The notes beneath the pieces were generated by a model. That model saw nothing but the letters and a program-made list of their open reading frames with translations. It ran no database searches and was not told the DNA's origin. A stretch of DNA of 64,000 nt. Origin: Erpobdella octoculata. Taxonomy: Eukaryota; Annelida; Clitellata; Hirudinida; Erpobdellidae. The translations under genes and the position numbers were made by a program. This document shows, one piece after another, positions 1 to 10,174 of the stretch (position 1 is its first letter; each line of letters begins with the position of its first letter). Location of the stretch: positions 4,805,261-4,869,260 of the forward strand of contig OZ022243.1 of the NCBI GenBank assembly GCA_963978895.1. Reading direction: 5' to 3'.

Positions 1-460
1 AATAAAGATATACGTGTTTCACCATTTTTTTACAAATTTGGTTATAGGACCTTAAATGTGGGGTGGACAATAGGATTACTTGGTTTTTAAAGTTGCTGCT
101 ACTCAAAAACTGTGAATGCTACAAAAGTAAAAATTAGTATTTAGTTTCTACTCTAAAAATAATGATATACGTGTTTCACCATTTTTTGAAATTTTGGTTT
201 TCAGGACCTCAAATGTGGGGTGGAAAAAAGGTTTCTTTGGTTTTTAAAGTAACTGCTACTCAAAAACTGTGAATGCTACAGATGTCAAAATTAGTATTTA
301 GTATATACTCAAAAAATAATGATATAAGTGTTTCAACATTTTTTAAAAATTTGGTTTCCAGGACCTCAAATGTGGGGTGGAAATAAGGGTTATTTGATTT
401 CAAAATAACTGCTACTCAAAAACTGTAAGTGCTACAAATGTAAAAATTAGTATTTTGAAG
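1..460 (+). repeat. 156-bp tandem repeat inside Helitron A
   Basis: The phrase GGACCTCAAATGTGGGGTGG (first copy slightly changed) recurs near 46, 202 and 358, so the period is 156 bp. Related units occur in reverse complement at about 16380-16790 and 17605-18070 in the complete copy of the same element. Confidence 0.85.
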
Positions 461-877
461 TTTTGTGCCGGTTAAAAGTAGCTAAGTCCAGTTTATCACC
501 GGCCGGGTCAAGCCTTTATTTTAGAGTCTTCACACGGGCCAGGCCAAACCTTAACTCAAGGTGGGACGGGCCGAGATTTTTCACCAAGTATATAGATGTT
601 TTAGTGATTTTAGGGTTTTATTTGGGCCGGGCTAAACCTGAAGTCAAGGTGGGACGGGCCGAAGTTTTTCATCAAGTATATAGAACTTCTAGGTCTGTAA
701 AAAGGGGCCGGGCCTAATTCAGACGGGCTGTGCCGGGCCAGGAGTTCGGGTTTTTAAAACGGGCTGGGCTAAGTTGTCGACGGGCCTAGCCGAGACCTAA
801 ACAATTGATCTCTACTATGGATGCACTGTTCAAACTCTCTAATTTCATGCGAGCGAAGCCGCTACGGGCACTGCTAG
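1..877 (+). mobile_element. Helitron family A, 3' part (5' side cut by window edge)
   Basis: The element ends in CTAG at 874-877 followed by T, the standard Helitron 3' end. The last 45 bases match, in reverse complement, the start of the complete minus-strand copy at 15942. It carries at least three 156-bp internal repeats followed by a GC-richer stretch rich in GGGCCGGGC motifs. No transposase is seen, so the copy is non-autonomous. Confidence 0.75.
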
Positions 878-2440
878 TCTATCCATATTTGCATACATTA
901 TGCTCTTAAAACTTGCGAATATTTTCGTTTGAAAATTTTATTTTATTTAGAAAAAACTATACATAATTTTTTGATTAATAATAATTTTTATTTCAAATTA
1001 ACATGATTGTAGTATCTATGGACTAAAGGCCATGAGTTATTTACAGCTGAAAATCATTGTTTCCTAATACTATTTTTATTCTAAAATTCGTATGTGGCTT
1101 CTATATTGAGCCATTTTTTTTCTTTTTTTTTCTACTTTAATATAACTTGTCTCCACAATCCACAATTATTCTTTTACAACTGCCCTTGCACAAAATAAAA
1201 GTCTGCTGGACCTGTAGCATTAAAGTATTCAAGGCCTTTTGTCACGTTTCTATTGCAGATAAATAAATAACTCAGCTAATCTGACATGCATTGTTATGAA
1301 AAAACTAAAGAAGGTAGTGCTTACAAGGATTTAGATATTTTTAAAATAACGGAACACTTTTAGGCTTCAAATGTATTCTGAGAAACATGAAATTTTAGAT
1401 TTAGAAGATTAAAATCATTGAAAAATTATCAGTTTTGTTGATTTTTTTAAATTTTAATTGAGAAAAACAATAGAATTACTTCAGTTTTATTATATTACAA
1501 AATTATCTCAGTTCTTGATTATGAGGCCACTATGAAAAAATAAAAAATCAATTATTTTGCACTAATAACTGGAAAGTCAAATAATTAAATAACACTGAAT
1601 ACTGAAATATTGCAAACTCAATACAATTCATGCATTTATTAAAACAAATAATGCTAGAGTGTGAACTTTGAAAAAATGTTCTGGATCAAAGCAATGAAGC
1701 ACAATTTTTTCATGCTGTTTTGATTATGTGTTTGTTTGTTTAGGTCCTAAATAAATCAGTGTTACTATGCACTCTTATCACATGCCTGTCTTTAGCATGC
1801 TGACAGAGTAGAATTTGGTTGAAAATATAATATCAATTTTCTGGGAAAGTTTCAGATATGTTCCAACTTGTGCTATTTATCTCCATGAACAACTTAGTTA
1901 AGCCATTTCTGCATTACACAAACAACTAATGAATTAAATTGTAGAGTATCATAATTTTTTAGATTAGAATAACTGTTTGTAATGATATTTTTTAGAATAG
2001 AAGCCTCTTGCATTATTAATTTACTAAAAAAATCAAATTCCATTTGGTAAACTTTTGTCAGAAGTTATTATTTGTCAGTCAATTAAAAATTAAATAAGTA
2101 CATTTGTGTTTCAGTTTATTGAATATATGATTGGAAAAGCTTCATTCCAAATATTGATGATCTCTGATTGACAGAATGACAAATTGAATTATCTCGAAAA
2201 ATATTTATAGGCTATTTAGTTACATACAAGCAGTGTCGAATAACTTAGTCGGCAACTTTGTCAATCTTTATCCATCGGAAAAACCCATAACGGCCAATGG
2301 CTATAAAAAAACCACCTCGGAAAACAAAGTAAGCGCGCCTATATATTTGCATAATTTATGTGAATTTATTCAAAATTATCCAATCAGGTGGCATTATTTA
2401 TCTTCCTGTCTTATACCGTCGGACATTGGCGAAAATGCAA
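878..2440. other. AT-rich stretch, no gene seen
   Basis: Only short open frames with no recognisable motif, poly-A/T runs and no clear repeat ends. The short frame at 2233-2457 runs into the Helitron tail and is not credible as a gene. Confidence 0.6.
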
Positions 2441-2536
2441 CCGGGGGATGGAAATAGTAGCGAGAGAAAAATTGAGAGAAAAAAAACGAATGAAAAACCT
2501 CTAAAAGCCCCGGGCAACACAGGGTAACCTCGCTAG
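2441..2536 (+). mobile_element. Helitron family B 3' terminal fragment
   Basis: It ends CCCCGGGCAACACAGGGTAA then CCTCGCTAG followed by T. The same tail stands at 19936-20030 in front of the second RING copy, and the related GGGCAACGCCGGGTA end stands at 8900-8935. The tail belongs to the duplicated RING block. Confidence 0.7.
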
Positions 2537-2622
2537 TCCTGAAATATGAGAGATTTAAAAAACCTCGTCTTTTTCGGCTTACATGTTTTTATTACCAATG
2601 CTTTTATTAACTCGTCGGCTCT

Positions 2623-2818
2623 GTTTCTCTGTCTGTTTCTCTGTCTGTTTCTCTGTCTGTTTCTCTGTCTGTTTCTCTGTCTGTTTCTCTGTCTGTTTCT
2701 CTGTCTGTTTCTCTGTCTGTTTCTCTGTCTGTTTCTCTGTCTGTTTCTCTGTCTGTTTCTCTGTCTGTTTCTCTGTCTGTTTCTCTGTCTGTTTCTCTGT
2801 CTGTTTCTCTGTCTGTTT
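2623..2818 (+). repeat. 12-bp minisatellite TTTCTCTGTCTG, about 16 copies
   Basis: Perfect 12-bp units in tandem. They create long false open frames on both strands. The same unit is present about 7 times at 16830-16920 and in 1-3 copies in the other members of the element family. Confidence 0.95.
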
Positions 2819-2952
2819 CAAATCTTGCAATCAATTTTTGAGTCACTTCCTGATGTTAGATTTTTTTCAAATTTTGCATACATGCTCAAGATAGAAGACA
2901 ATGCAATATTCAATTATTAGTTTTACAATAAGTCAATTAATTTAGTTAATTT

Positions 2953-3052
2953 TCTTGAGGATTTTATCGAGGGGTTTCTTGAGGGTTTTCTTGAGGGTTT
3001 TCTTGAGGGTTTTCTTGAGGGTTTTCTTGAGGGTTTTCTTGAGGGTTTTCTT
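2953..3052 (+). repeat. 12-bp repeat TTTTCTTGAGGG inside the composite element
   Basis: About eight near-perfect units. The shorter version stands at 17053-17107, and the reverse complement (AAGAAAACCCTC) at 49260-49328, always between the two units of the dimer. Confidence 0.9.
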
Positions 3053-3718
3053 GACCACAAAACGCTAACCGACTGGCAGACTATTTTACCAAGTTAACAC
3101 GAACCACACTCACTGACCGCGATTCTCAAGCGTGTACGAAATTTTCATGAAAATAGTTGAGATATTTAAATTCGATGCTTTTTGATGATATTTTTATTAT
3201 TATTACCAATGCTTTTATTAACTCGTCGTCTCTGTTTCTCTGTCTGTCTGTTTGTTTCTCTGTCTGTTTCAAATCTTGCAATCAATTTTTGAGTCACTTC
3301 CTGATGATAGATTTTTTCAAATTTTGCATACATGCTTAAAATAGAAGACAATGCAATATTCAATTATTAGTTTTACAATAACTCAATTAATTTAGATAAT
3401 TTTAATTAATTTCGATATTTCGATATAATTAAGATATTTCGACTTTAACATAAAATAAAAGAGTAATATAAAAAAAATTGATTGCAAAATTTGTGTTTTA
3501 ATTACATATAAGAGCATTGGTTTTAAAAATTCGTTTTTAATTTACTTGTTTATATTGAAAATACATGCATTCAAAAATATAAAAAAAAAAGTAATAATGT
3601 TTATATTAATAATAATAAATAATGTGAGAAATCTTTTTTCAATACACGACATATTGTATAGGAAGAACACCACCATATTCGGACCAGCTCAGTCGGCATA
3701 GGGGCAGACGTATTTTCA

Positions 3719-4558
3719 CTATCGTTTATGTTCCGGCACCGATGCCTGGTCCGGTCCGTCTGTTTTGGCGGTCAAAACGGTTTCTGTTATCTGAGATTGT
3801 TTATCATTGCTGTCTATTTCTAAATCATAATGTCTTAATCTATAATGAAACAAAAACCAATAGTCATAATCTTTACACTCTTCCAAAGTAATTTTATTTT
3901 TATTCAATAACTCTATTAGGCAGTCGTATCCAAAATCTAGCCAGGCAAACGCTCGTTGAGGACCTTTCACTCTGTGTATCCTTGCATGAATTTCAGCTAA
4001 AAAGGTATCAACATATGATTCATTTTCAAATTTATCTTCATCATAACAATCTTCATCAAGATGAGTAAATTCATACTTTTCGTAATCAAAATCTTCTTCT
4101 CTGATTTCTATTACTTCCCACTGTATTTGTCTGTAACAATATAAAAGTTTATAATCAAGTTCCTCGTATTCAACCCAACTTATTTTTCCTCTTAGATACA
4201 ATTCCCGAATTTGTTCTGTGCGACATTTTAACCAGACATAAGCTTTTTTATGAGTTGTTATGTATCTGCAGTTTTTGTGAAGTTCAAACAAAGTTTGTTT
4301 CACATCAGTTGAAATTCTCACTTTGGTGTATAAGAATTTATTTGTTGGAGCTCTACACATGGGACATGATTCCTTATCAAAAAACCATTCCCACACACAA
4401 GAATAACAAAAGATATGCTGACAGTTATTCAAATATGCAAATTCTTTTTTAGAATCGTAACAAATTGAACATTGGTTTGGTTCGCAATTTGTTTCTTTTA
4501 ATAAAACCTCTGCATACGGGTGATTGCACATGATTCCTTTTTCACATTCGTGATCCAT
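3719..4558 (-). CDS. RING-finger protein, TOPORS-like, copy 1 (279 aa)
   Basis: Intact 279-residue single-exon frame from ATG at 4558. A C3HC4 RING finger uses C30, C33, C46, H48, C51, C54, C65 and C68; the surrounding pattern (HIFCYSCVWEW, CPMCRAP) resembles the RING of TOPORS-type E3 ubiquitin ligases, which suggests but does not prove ligase activity. After the RING come two related segments of about 45 residues (about 105-149 and 202-246; AYVWL/AFAWL, then GKISWVEYEELDY / NKITLEECKDYDY), separated by an acidic Asp/Glu/Tyr-rich linker. No signal peptide or membrane segment. The gene lies in a block duplicated at 20-21 kb with both copies open, and a third copy at 4.9-5.2 kb has lost the RING. 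It directly follows a Helitron 3' end, so it may be transposon-borne. Coding status is inferred from the conserved open frame. Confidence 0.75.
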   Translation of the reverse strand: MDHECEKGIMCNHPYAEVLLKETNCEPNQCSICYDSKKEFAYLNNCQHIFCYSCVWEWFFDKESCPMCRAPTNKFLYTKVRISTDVKQTLFELHKNCRYITTHKKAYVWLKCRTEQIRELYLRGKISWVEYEELDYKLLYCYRQIQWEVIEIREEDFDYEKYEFTHLDEDCYDEDKFENESYVDTFLAEIHARIHRVKGPQRAFAWLDFGYDCLIELLNKNKITLEECKDYDYWFLFHYRLRHYDLEIDSNDKQSQITETVLTAKTDGPDQASVPEHKR

Positions 4559-4636
4559 TTTTTTTTAGTTTATAAAATGCATTACAAAAGCTGACAATTT
4601 TTTATAACGTCTGATGTTAAGGTAAAAGATATAAAC

Positions 4637-4648
<12 letters not shown>

Positions 4649-4707
<59 letters not shown>
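4649..4707. repeat. (TA)n microsatellite
   Basis: Uninterrupted TA dinucleotides upstream of RING copy 1. A longer TA array sits at the same relative place upstream of copy 2. Confidence 0.95.
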
Positions 4708-4709
<2 letters not shown>

Positions 4710-4868
4710 TGTTTTTATGTATGTATATCCTTTATGCATTGCTACACCATTCATCCGATCGTAATGAAATTTTCACACAACCTTGAGAGTCAAGGGGAAT
4801 CAAGTATAGTAAAAAAAATTAAAATCCGTCACAAAATGAGCGGAGCGGAGCGGGTGAGTGAGCGGGAA
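4707..4868 (+). mobile_element. Helitron family B 5' region fragment
   Basis: It contains GCATTGCTACACCATTCATC and the GAGCGGAGCGGGTGAGTGAG module, also found at 7020-7150, 7910-8045 and 15550-15690. Here the module runs straight into a RING-gene fragment at about 4868, so the Helitron may have captured that fragment. Confidence 0.65.
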
Positions 4869-5208
4869 CTATATACAAACGCTTGTGTAGGACCTTTCAC
4901 TCTGTGAATCCTTGCAGAAATTTCAGCTAGAAAGGTATCAACATATGATTCATTTTCAAATTTATATTCATCATAGCAATCTTCATTAAGATGAGTAAAT
5001 TCATACTTTTCGTAATCAAAATCTTGATCTCTGTTATCAATTATTTCCAGACGTGGGTCTCTGTGATAATATAAAAATTTATAATCAAGTTTCTCGTATT
5101 CAACCCAACTTATTTTCTTTCTTAGATACAATTCCCGAATTTGTTCTGTGCGACATTTCAACAAGACGTGAGCTCTTCTAGGAGTTACGTATCACATACA
5201 TGATCCAT
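4868..5208 (-). pseudogene. RING-protein gene, damaged third copy
   Basis: Minus-strand reading from about 5164 matches residues 109-201 of RING copies 1 and 2 (LLKCRTEQIRELYLRKK onward to RIHRVKGP). The start of the gene survives as ATGGATCAT at 5208, but the next codons hit a stop and about 100 residues including the whole RING finger are missing. The C-terminal repeat segment is also lost, replaced by Helitron sequence at 4868. It is therefore a deletion derivative with no intact domain. Confidence 0.85.
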
Positions 5209-5535
5209 CTTATTTTTTTCTTTAGATTGTGATTTTACAATTTCCTTGAAAGTATGTTTAGGATGGTGGGAGGAAGGATGGAGATATTGGAATAAGTTGG
5301 TGGGTTTAAAATACGGTCTAACCCCTAGAGATCCATCATCATTTTTATAGATGGTTAAATCTAAAAAATTAATGGATCTTTTATTAAATTCTACTGTAAG
5401 ATTAATACCTTTAATTACATTATTAGCACTGTTTAACAAAGAAAAAAATAGAGACGAATCTTCCTTCCATATTATGAAAATATCATCAATATATCTACTA
5501 AAAAAAAGTGTAGAATTATGTGCTAACATACACAC
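5190..5535 (-). pseudogene. Penelope-like reverse transcriptase fragment
   Basis: The frame contains the catalytic RYIDDIFIIW box, followed by SINFLDLTIYK and then YFKPTNLFQYLHPSSHHPKH. That order and wording are typical of Penelope-like element reverse transcriptases, which add copies at exposed 3' ends of target DNA. Only about 100 residues are present; the N-terminal RT motifs and the GIY-YIG endonuclease are absent. The frame continues without a stop into the start codon region of the damaged RING copy (MDHVCD), so the two are joined just 5' of that ATG. It is a truncated, non-functional fragment. Confidence 0.85.
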
Positions 5536-5865
5536 ATAGTGGTTTTGCCCGTCCCAAGGACGGATGTTTTAAAATTAAGATGTACTTTGGATACATTTTA
5601 TAAAAATCAAAAGGACATTTGATAACCATAAAATTTTTTTTGGTATATATAAGCAAATTTATTGACATTTTTTATTGTGTTTAAATTTTCAATTGACTAA
5701 AGTATTTCATATAAATTCAAAGGATGTGAAAATTAAAGAGTACAATAATTAGTTATTGAAGAATTCTTGTGAATTGATGGCCATCGTTGAGAAGTGGTCC
5801 TTGCTTCTGAGATTTTTTAAAATCCCATTATATAATATTTTACGATTGCAGCGTCACTTCTTTTG
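5536..5865. other. No gene seen
   Basis: AT-rich sequence without recognisable coding or repeat structure. Confidence 0.5.
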
Positions 5866-5873
5866 ATCTCTAG

Positions 5874-6695
5874 TAGACCTCCTAGCCGCCGCCGAACTTT
5901 TTACAGCCGCCGTAAATCAGCCGAAAAAAAATTACGGTTAACCGGCGGCCAGCCGAAAACGGTACGCCGAAAATCCGCTATAAGATTTCCGAACGCCAGC
6001 TTAACCTAGACCTTTTTTTACGTTTGACTCATTATAAAACTAATTTTCAATGTAAAAGTGCAAAATCAACTATTATGTATACATTGGTGTGCAATGTTTA
6101 ATTTCCTGAATTTCTTTCTGAAATCAATTACGTTGTCTAATTTTCATTATATTATCTTTGCTTTACTTATTATCGCTACTGACAGCCGCTTTAAAATAGG
6201 AATAAATTTAAGTATCACAATTCTTTTCTCATGTTAATAGCTAATAATTAGATATTATAGATAATTAACATGTGGATTAGTTATGAACAGCCGCAGATCA
6301 GCCTTAAGTGCTGATCAATAATCTGATTTAATTTTATACATGACAATTTTAAATTTGCAATGTAAAAAATTTTTTTCATATTATTTTTTATGATGTAATT
6401 TTGTTTATCATATGACATTTTTGATGATTTAATTAACTTTTATGACAATTGCTATTAATTTGATAATTTATATATTGGTAATAAATTTTGAACTTTACTA
6501 ACTTTAGTATTTAATTTTATATTAAATTTTAGCCTAATTTAAAATAATTATCAGCCACAAATTTGAATCATGAGCCGGATAATTTAAAATTCAAGCCGAA
6601 TAATAATTTTACGCGTAAATTCGGCTAATCCGGATATCAGCCGAAATATTTGTTCAGCCAGCTACAAACATAAAAAAATTCGGCTAGGAGGTCTA
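5874..6695. mobile_element. Non-autonomous hAT-type element (822 bp)
   Basis: The inverted ends read TAGACCTCCTAGCCG at the left and CGGCTAGGAGGTCTA at the right. They are flanked by a perfect 8-bp target duplication ATCTCTAG at 5866-5873 and 6696-6703. An 8-bp duplication is the mark of hAT transposons. There is no transposase frame; the interior is AT-rich with scattered CAGCCG motifs. Confidence 0.85.
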
Positions 6696-6800
6696 ATCTC
6701 TAGGACTGATCGAAAGTGTATATAAGTACAATTGCATAATAACTTTTATTACACGTCTGCGTGCAATAAATTCTTACGTGCACATCGATATTGTCTATAG

Positions 6801-6802
<2 letters not shown>

Positions 6803-6873
<71 letters not shown>

Positions 6874-7012
6874 ATATATATATATGTTATATATATATAT
6901 GTTATATATATATATATGTTATATATATTATATATATATATATGAATGTTTGTATGTATGTATGTATGTATGTATGTATGTATGTATGTATGTATGCATG
7001 TATGTATGTATG
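6803..7012. repeat. (TA)n and (TATG)n microsatellites
   Basis: TA repeat grading into ATATGT variants, then TATG units to about 7012. It adjoins the 5' region of a Helitron B copy. Confidence 0.95.
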
Positions 7013-7340
7013 TTCTTTATGCATTGCTACACCATTCATCCGATCGTAATAAAATTTTCACACAACCTTGAGAGTCAAGGGGAATCAAATATGGAGAAAA
7101 AAAATTGAAATCCGTCACAAAATGAGCGGAGCGGGTGAGCGAGCAAGAACTCGGGGAGTTTTTAGAGTTTTTTTATCGTTTTCCTCGAGCTCCCGTTTAA
7201 TTCCCCGGTTTCCCTCCCGCTCCCGGTCGCTTTCCCGTTCTCGCTTGCTCTCCCACTCCCGTCGCTTTCCCGCTCCCTGTCACATTCCCGCTCCCGGTCA
7301 CTTTCCCGATTCCGGTCGCTTTCCCGCCCCATCTATCTCT
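7013..7340 (+). mobile_element. Helitron family B, 5' module joined to an inverted 3' module
   Basis: The CATTGCTACACCATTCATCC and GAGCGGAGCGGGTGAGCGAG modules are on the plus strand. From about 7150 the CT-rich CGCTCCCGGTCGCTTTCCCG repeats read as the 3' half of the family in the opposite orientation. No clean terminal CTAG is seen here. Confidence 0.55.
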
Positions 7341-7740
7341 TAATAATTTGTAATAACGCGCAATCGGTCACAATATGCAAGACTGGGAAGCAAGTCATAG
7401 ACTTCTTAATATTAAGAAGTCCATTAGCAAGTAATGCCTGTTACGCAATTGTAAACAGTGCTTCGAAAACTTATGCAATGATCATGTATATGCACTTTTG
7501 GCCCGGAAGGTTTTTTGGCCCCCTGAGCCGGGGGATCGGAGAAGGAGTCCAAACCTTTTTAACTTTTTCCCCTTCTTAACTTTCCAAGCTAAAAGTTCCT
7601 ATGTACGACCATCGAAGGTAATTGCGTAATAAAATTCAAATTTTGTTTACGTAACAACGTTTGAAAGCTTCAAGCAGCATTTTAGCAAATTTATTTTACG
7701 TTTAATGGACTAAAATAAGTTATGAAAGAGTGGAAAAGAA
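7341..7740. other. No gene seen
   Basis: Unassigned sequence between Helitron pieces. A short segment from about 7610 (the TTCCTATGTACGACCATCGAAGG neighbourhood) resembles 19680-19760, so it is probably internal Helitron B sequence. Confidence 0.5.
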
Positions 7741-7858
7741 TAAATGACCGCAAGCGGGAACGGAAACGGGAGAGCAAGCGGGGAAGAAAACGGGAACAAG
7801 AGAAAAATGATAAAAAAAACCTCTGAAAACCCCGAGCAACGATGAGTAACCCCGCTAG
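7740..7858 (+). mobile_element. Helitron family B 3' end
   Basis: It contains GGGAACGGAAACGGGAGAGC repeats and terminates AACCCCGCTAG at 7858. The next bases are TCTATATATATAAAAATG, which is a Helitron 5' end, so a 3' end and a 5' end abut directly. Confidence 0.75.
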
Positions 7859-8130
7859 TCTATATATATAAAAATGAATGTTTGTATATATGTATATATG
7901 TTAATGTACTTTATGCATTGCTACACCATTCATCCGATCGTAATGAAATTTTCACACAACCTTGAGAGTCAAGGGGAGTCAAATATAAAAAAAAAATTTG
8001 AAATCCGTCACAAAATGAGCGGAGCGGGTGAGCGAGCGGGAACTATATATATATGTATGTGCGTGTGTATGTGTGTATGTATGTATGTGTATGTGCATGT
8101 ATGTGTGTCTGTGTGTGTGTTTATGTATGT
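7859..8130 (+). mobile_element. Helitron family B 5' end and module
   Basis: It starts TCTATATATATAAAAATGAA directly after CTAG and contains the CATTCATCCGATCGTAATG and GAGCGGAGCGGGTGAGCGAG modules. The second half is a degenerate TATG/TGTG microsatellite. Confidence 0.7.
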
Positions 8131-8131
8131 A

Positions 8132-8440
8132 CTAGCGGAGATACCCGGCGTTGCCCGGGTTTTTTAGAGGTTTTTCTAATGTTTGTCTCTTTCTCTCCCG
8201 TTTCCTTTCCCACCTGCTTTCCCACTCCCGTTCGCTTTCCCGTTTTCGGTCGTTTTCCCGCTGCCGGTCGCTTTCCCGCTCCCGGTCGCTTTACCACTCC
8301 CGGTCGCTTTCCCGCTCACGTTTGCTCTCCCATTCCCGCTCACGCTTGCTTTTCCGTTCCCGCTCGCTGTCCGTTCCGGGTCGCTTTCCCGTTTCTATAA
8401 TAGACAAACTAACCCACAAACAATTATATATATATATATA
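8132..8440 (-). mobile_element. Helitron family B, minus-strand 3' portion
   Basis: It begins CTAGCGGAGATACCCGGCGT, the reverse complement of a Helitron 3' end with its subterminal CCCGGG-type stem. CT-rich 18-bp units (CGCTCCCGGTCGCTTTCC) fill the interior. The high end is a TA run. Confidence 0.65.
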
Positions 8441-8935
8441 TAGTCTTAGCAAATCTATTTTACGTTTTATAGGCTAACAGAAGTTATGAAAGAATGGAAA
8501 AGAAAAAATGAGCGTGAACGGGAGAGCAACCGTGACCGGGAATGGGAGAGCAAGCATGACCGGGAACGGGAGAGCAAGCGTGAGCGGGAACGGGAAAGCG
8601 ACCGGGAACGGGAAAGCGACCGGGAACGGGAAAGCGACCGGGAACGGGAAAGCGACCGGGAACGGGAAAGCGACCGGGAACGCGGAAAGCGACCGGGAAC
8701 GCGGAAAGCGACTGGAATCGGGAGAGCAAGCTTGGAAGGAAACGCGAGCAAGAGAGAAAATCGATAACAAAACTTCTGAGCGGGAAAGCGAACGGGAGCT
8801 GGAAAACGACCGAGAGCGGAAAAGCGACCGGGAACGCGACGAAAACGGGAAAGTGGAGAAGGAAACGGGAGCGAGAGAGACAAACATTAGAAAAACCTCT
8901 AAAAAACCCCGGGCAACGCCGGGTAACCCCGCTAG
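8441..8935 (+). mobile_element. Helitron family B, plus-strand 3' portion with 18-bp repeats
   Basis: Units of CGGGAACGGGAAAGCGAC repeat from about 8585 to 8705. The element ends CCCCGGGCAACGCCGGGTAA then CCCCGCTAG at 8932-8935. The repeats produce false Arg/Ser/Glu-rich open frames on both strands. Confidence 0.75.
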
Positions 8936-9210
8936 TAATATATAAAAATCTCGTGTCATAGTGTTTGAAATTGAACTCCTCCGAAACGGCTCAACAGATT
9001 TTTATGAAATTTTTTGTGTACATTTGCTAGGTCTGAGGAGAGGTCCTAGGTAATTTAAAATATTTTTTTAATTTTTTAAAAAAGTTAATTTGGAAAAATC
9101 ACATTCTTCTCTCTTGCTCCAGTTTCCTTCCCCGCTTGCTCTAAAGTTCCCGTTTGCTTTCCTGTTCCCGGTTACTATCTCGTTTCCGCTTGTTTTAATG
9201 TTCCGCTTGC
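8936..9210 (+). mobile_element. Fragment resembling a Helitron 5' end
   Basis: ATATATAAAAATCTCGTGTC and the following TTTGAAATTGAACTCCTCCG match, in reverse complement, the 5' ends at 15485-15545 and 24320-24389. It starts right after the CTAG at 8935. The right limit is unclear. Confidence 0.55.
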
Positions 9211-9348
9211 TCTCCCGTCAATTATTCCTTAATGTAAAGTTTTATTTGGCAAGTGACGGCAACTAATTGATATTTTATGAAAGTAATTTAGGTTATGACA
9301 TTCGATTAAGTTACTTTTAAAGAAAACGGTACATTTAGAACAAAGATA

Positions 9349-9388
<40 letters not shown>

Positions 9389-9451
9389 ATATATATATAT
9401 ATATATATCGCGGCATTGTTATTAATAATGTTTTTGTTAAAAGTAATAAAA
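9211..9451. other. Spacer with (TA)n, no gene
   Basis: AT-rich spacer with TA runs at 9352-9380 and 9391-9408. The bases at 9409-9450 (CGCGGCATTGTTATTAATAATG...) repeat 10803-10850 inside the adjacent Helitron. Confidence 0.6.
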
Positions 9452-9615
9452 CTAGCGGACCCGGCGAACTTCGTTTCACCTTAAAGAGTGTATTTTTTAA
9501 GCAATAAAGAACAATAATAACAAATATCCTATATATAAGTTTAAAAGAAAACAAAAACAAAAATGTTCACTTTAATAGTTTATTAGAAAAACATTGGTTG
9601 AACTCGGGTCGATTC

Positions 9616-10174
9616 TCTTTAATCCAGCACTTTATGATACACTATGTGTTTTGTTTTATTATCGGACGAAAAAACAAATAAATCTGATGGTCTGCCGACA
9701 CGTGAACACGCCACATACAATTGACCATGAGAAAAACATGCATTATCCAAGCTGGGCACACTATACCTTTGATAGTTCGTAGTGATCCAAAAGATGTTGA
9801 CCAACAACAACAACAACCTCAAATAGAAGCATTCATTGTTTTTTTGGGTGAACTGTATAAATACGACCAAGAGCATCAGTAGAATACACACCCGGATGTC
9901 CAGGAACCGCACTGCCTTGCTTCCGACATCGAAATTTCTTTGATGAAGCGTTCCAAGTGTAATAACGTGGCATCTCCGAGTAAAGCAACGTTTGTGCAAA
10001 TAGATCGCTTTGGCAAATCGCACAAAAACTCGTTAATGTTGTTACTGGAGGTGTTTCAGCACGTTGAATAATATTCGACGCGTTAAATAAACTCGTTGAC
10101 CATTCTCCAGATGCACAGCCAAATGGACAACAGTGGGATGACGTTCGTGAATAGAGAATGAGAATATACGCCAA
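9616..10174 (-). pseudogene. Helitron replicase middle and C-terminal fragments
   Basis: The frame ending near 9833 contains MPRYYTWNASSKKF, PGHPGVYSTDALGRIYTVHP: the region between the Rep and helicase domains of animal Helitrons. A second frame then continues with ECFYLRLLLL and, at 9619-9760, ACFSHGQLYVACSRVGRPSD, which is the final helicase motif of Helitron/PIF1 proteins. Walker A and most helicase motifs between them are gone, and the two pieces lie in different frames. Confidence 0.85.

Larger units (their letters stand above)
2593..3548 (+). mobile_element. Composite HINE/Helentron-like element with minisatellite
   Basis: It begins TACCAATGCTTTTATTAAC and ends CGTTTTTAATTTACTTG. Subterminal ACCAATGCTTTTA and its near inverse TAAGAGCATTGGT form short asymmetric inverted repeats. 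The paralogous block at 20080-20095 lacks the insert, so the ends are defined by an empty site within a T run. The element is a head-to-tail dimer (second unit starts near 3204). The short asymmetric inverted repeats, T-T target and internal tandem repeats resemble Helentron-derived HINEs; that class assignment is inference. Confidence 0.7.

Noticed and set aside
8151..8959. Ser/Arg-rich and Pro/Phe-rich frames resembling SR proteins
   Set aside because: They read the 18-bp repeats of Helitron B in several frames and both strands.
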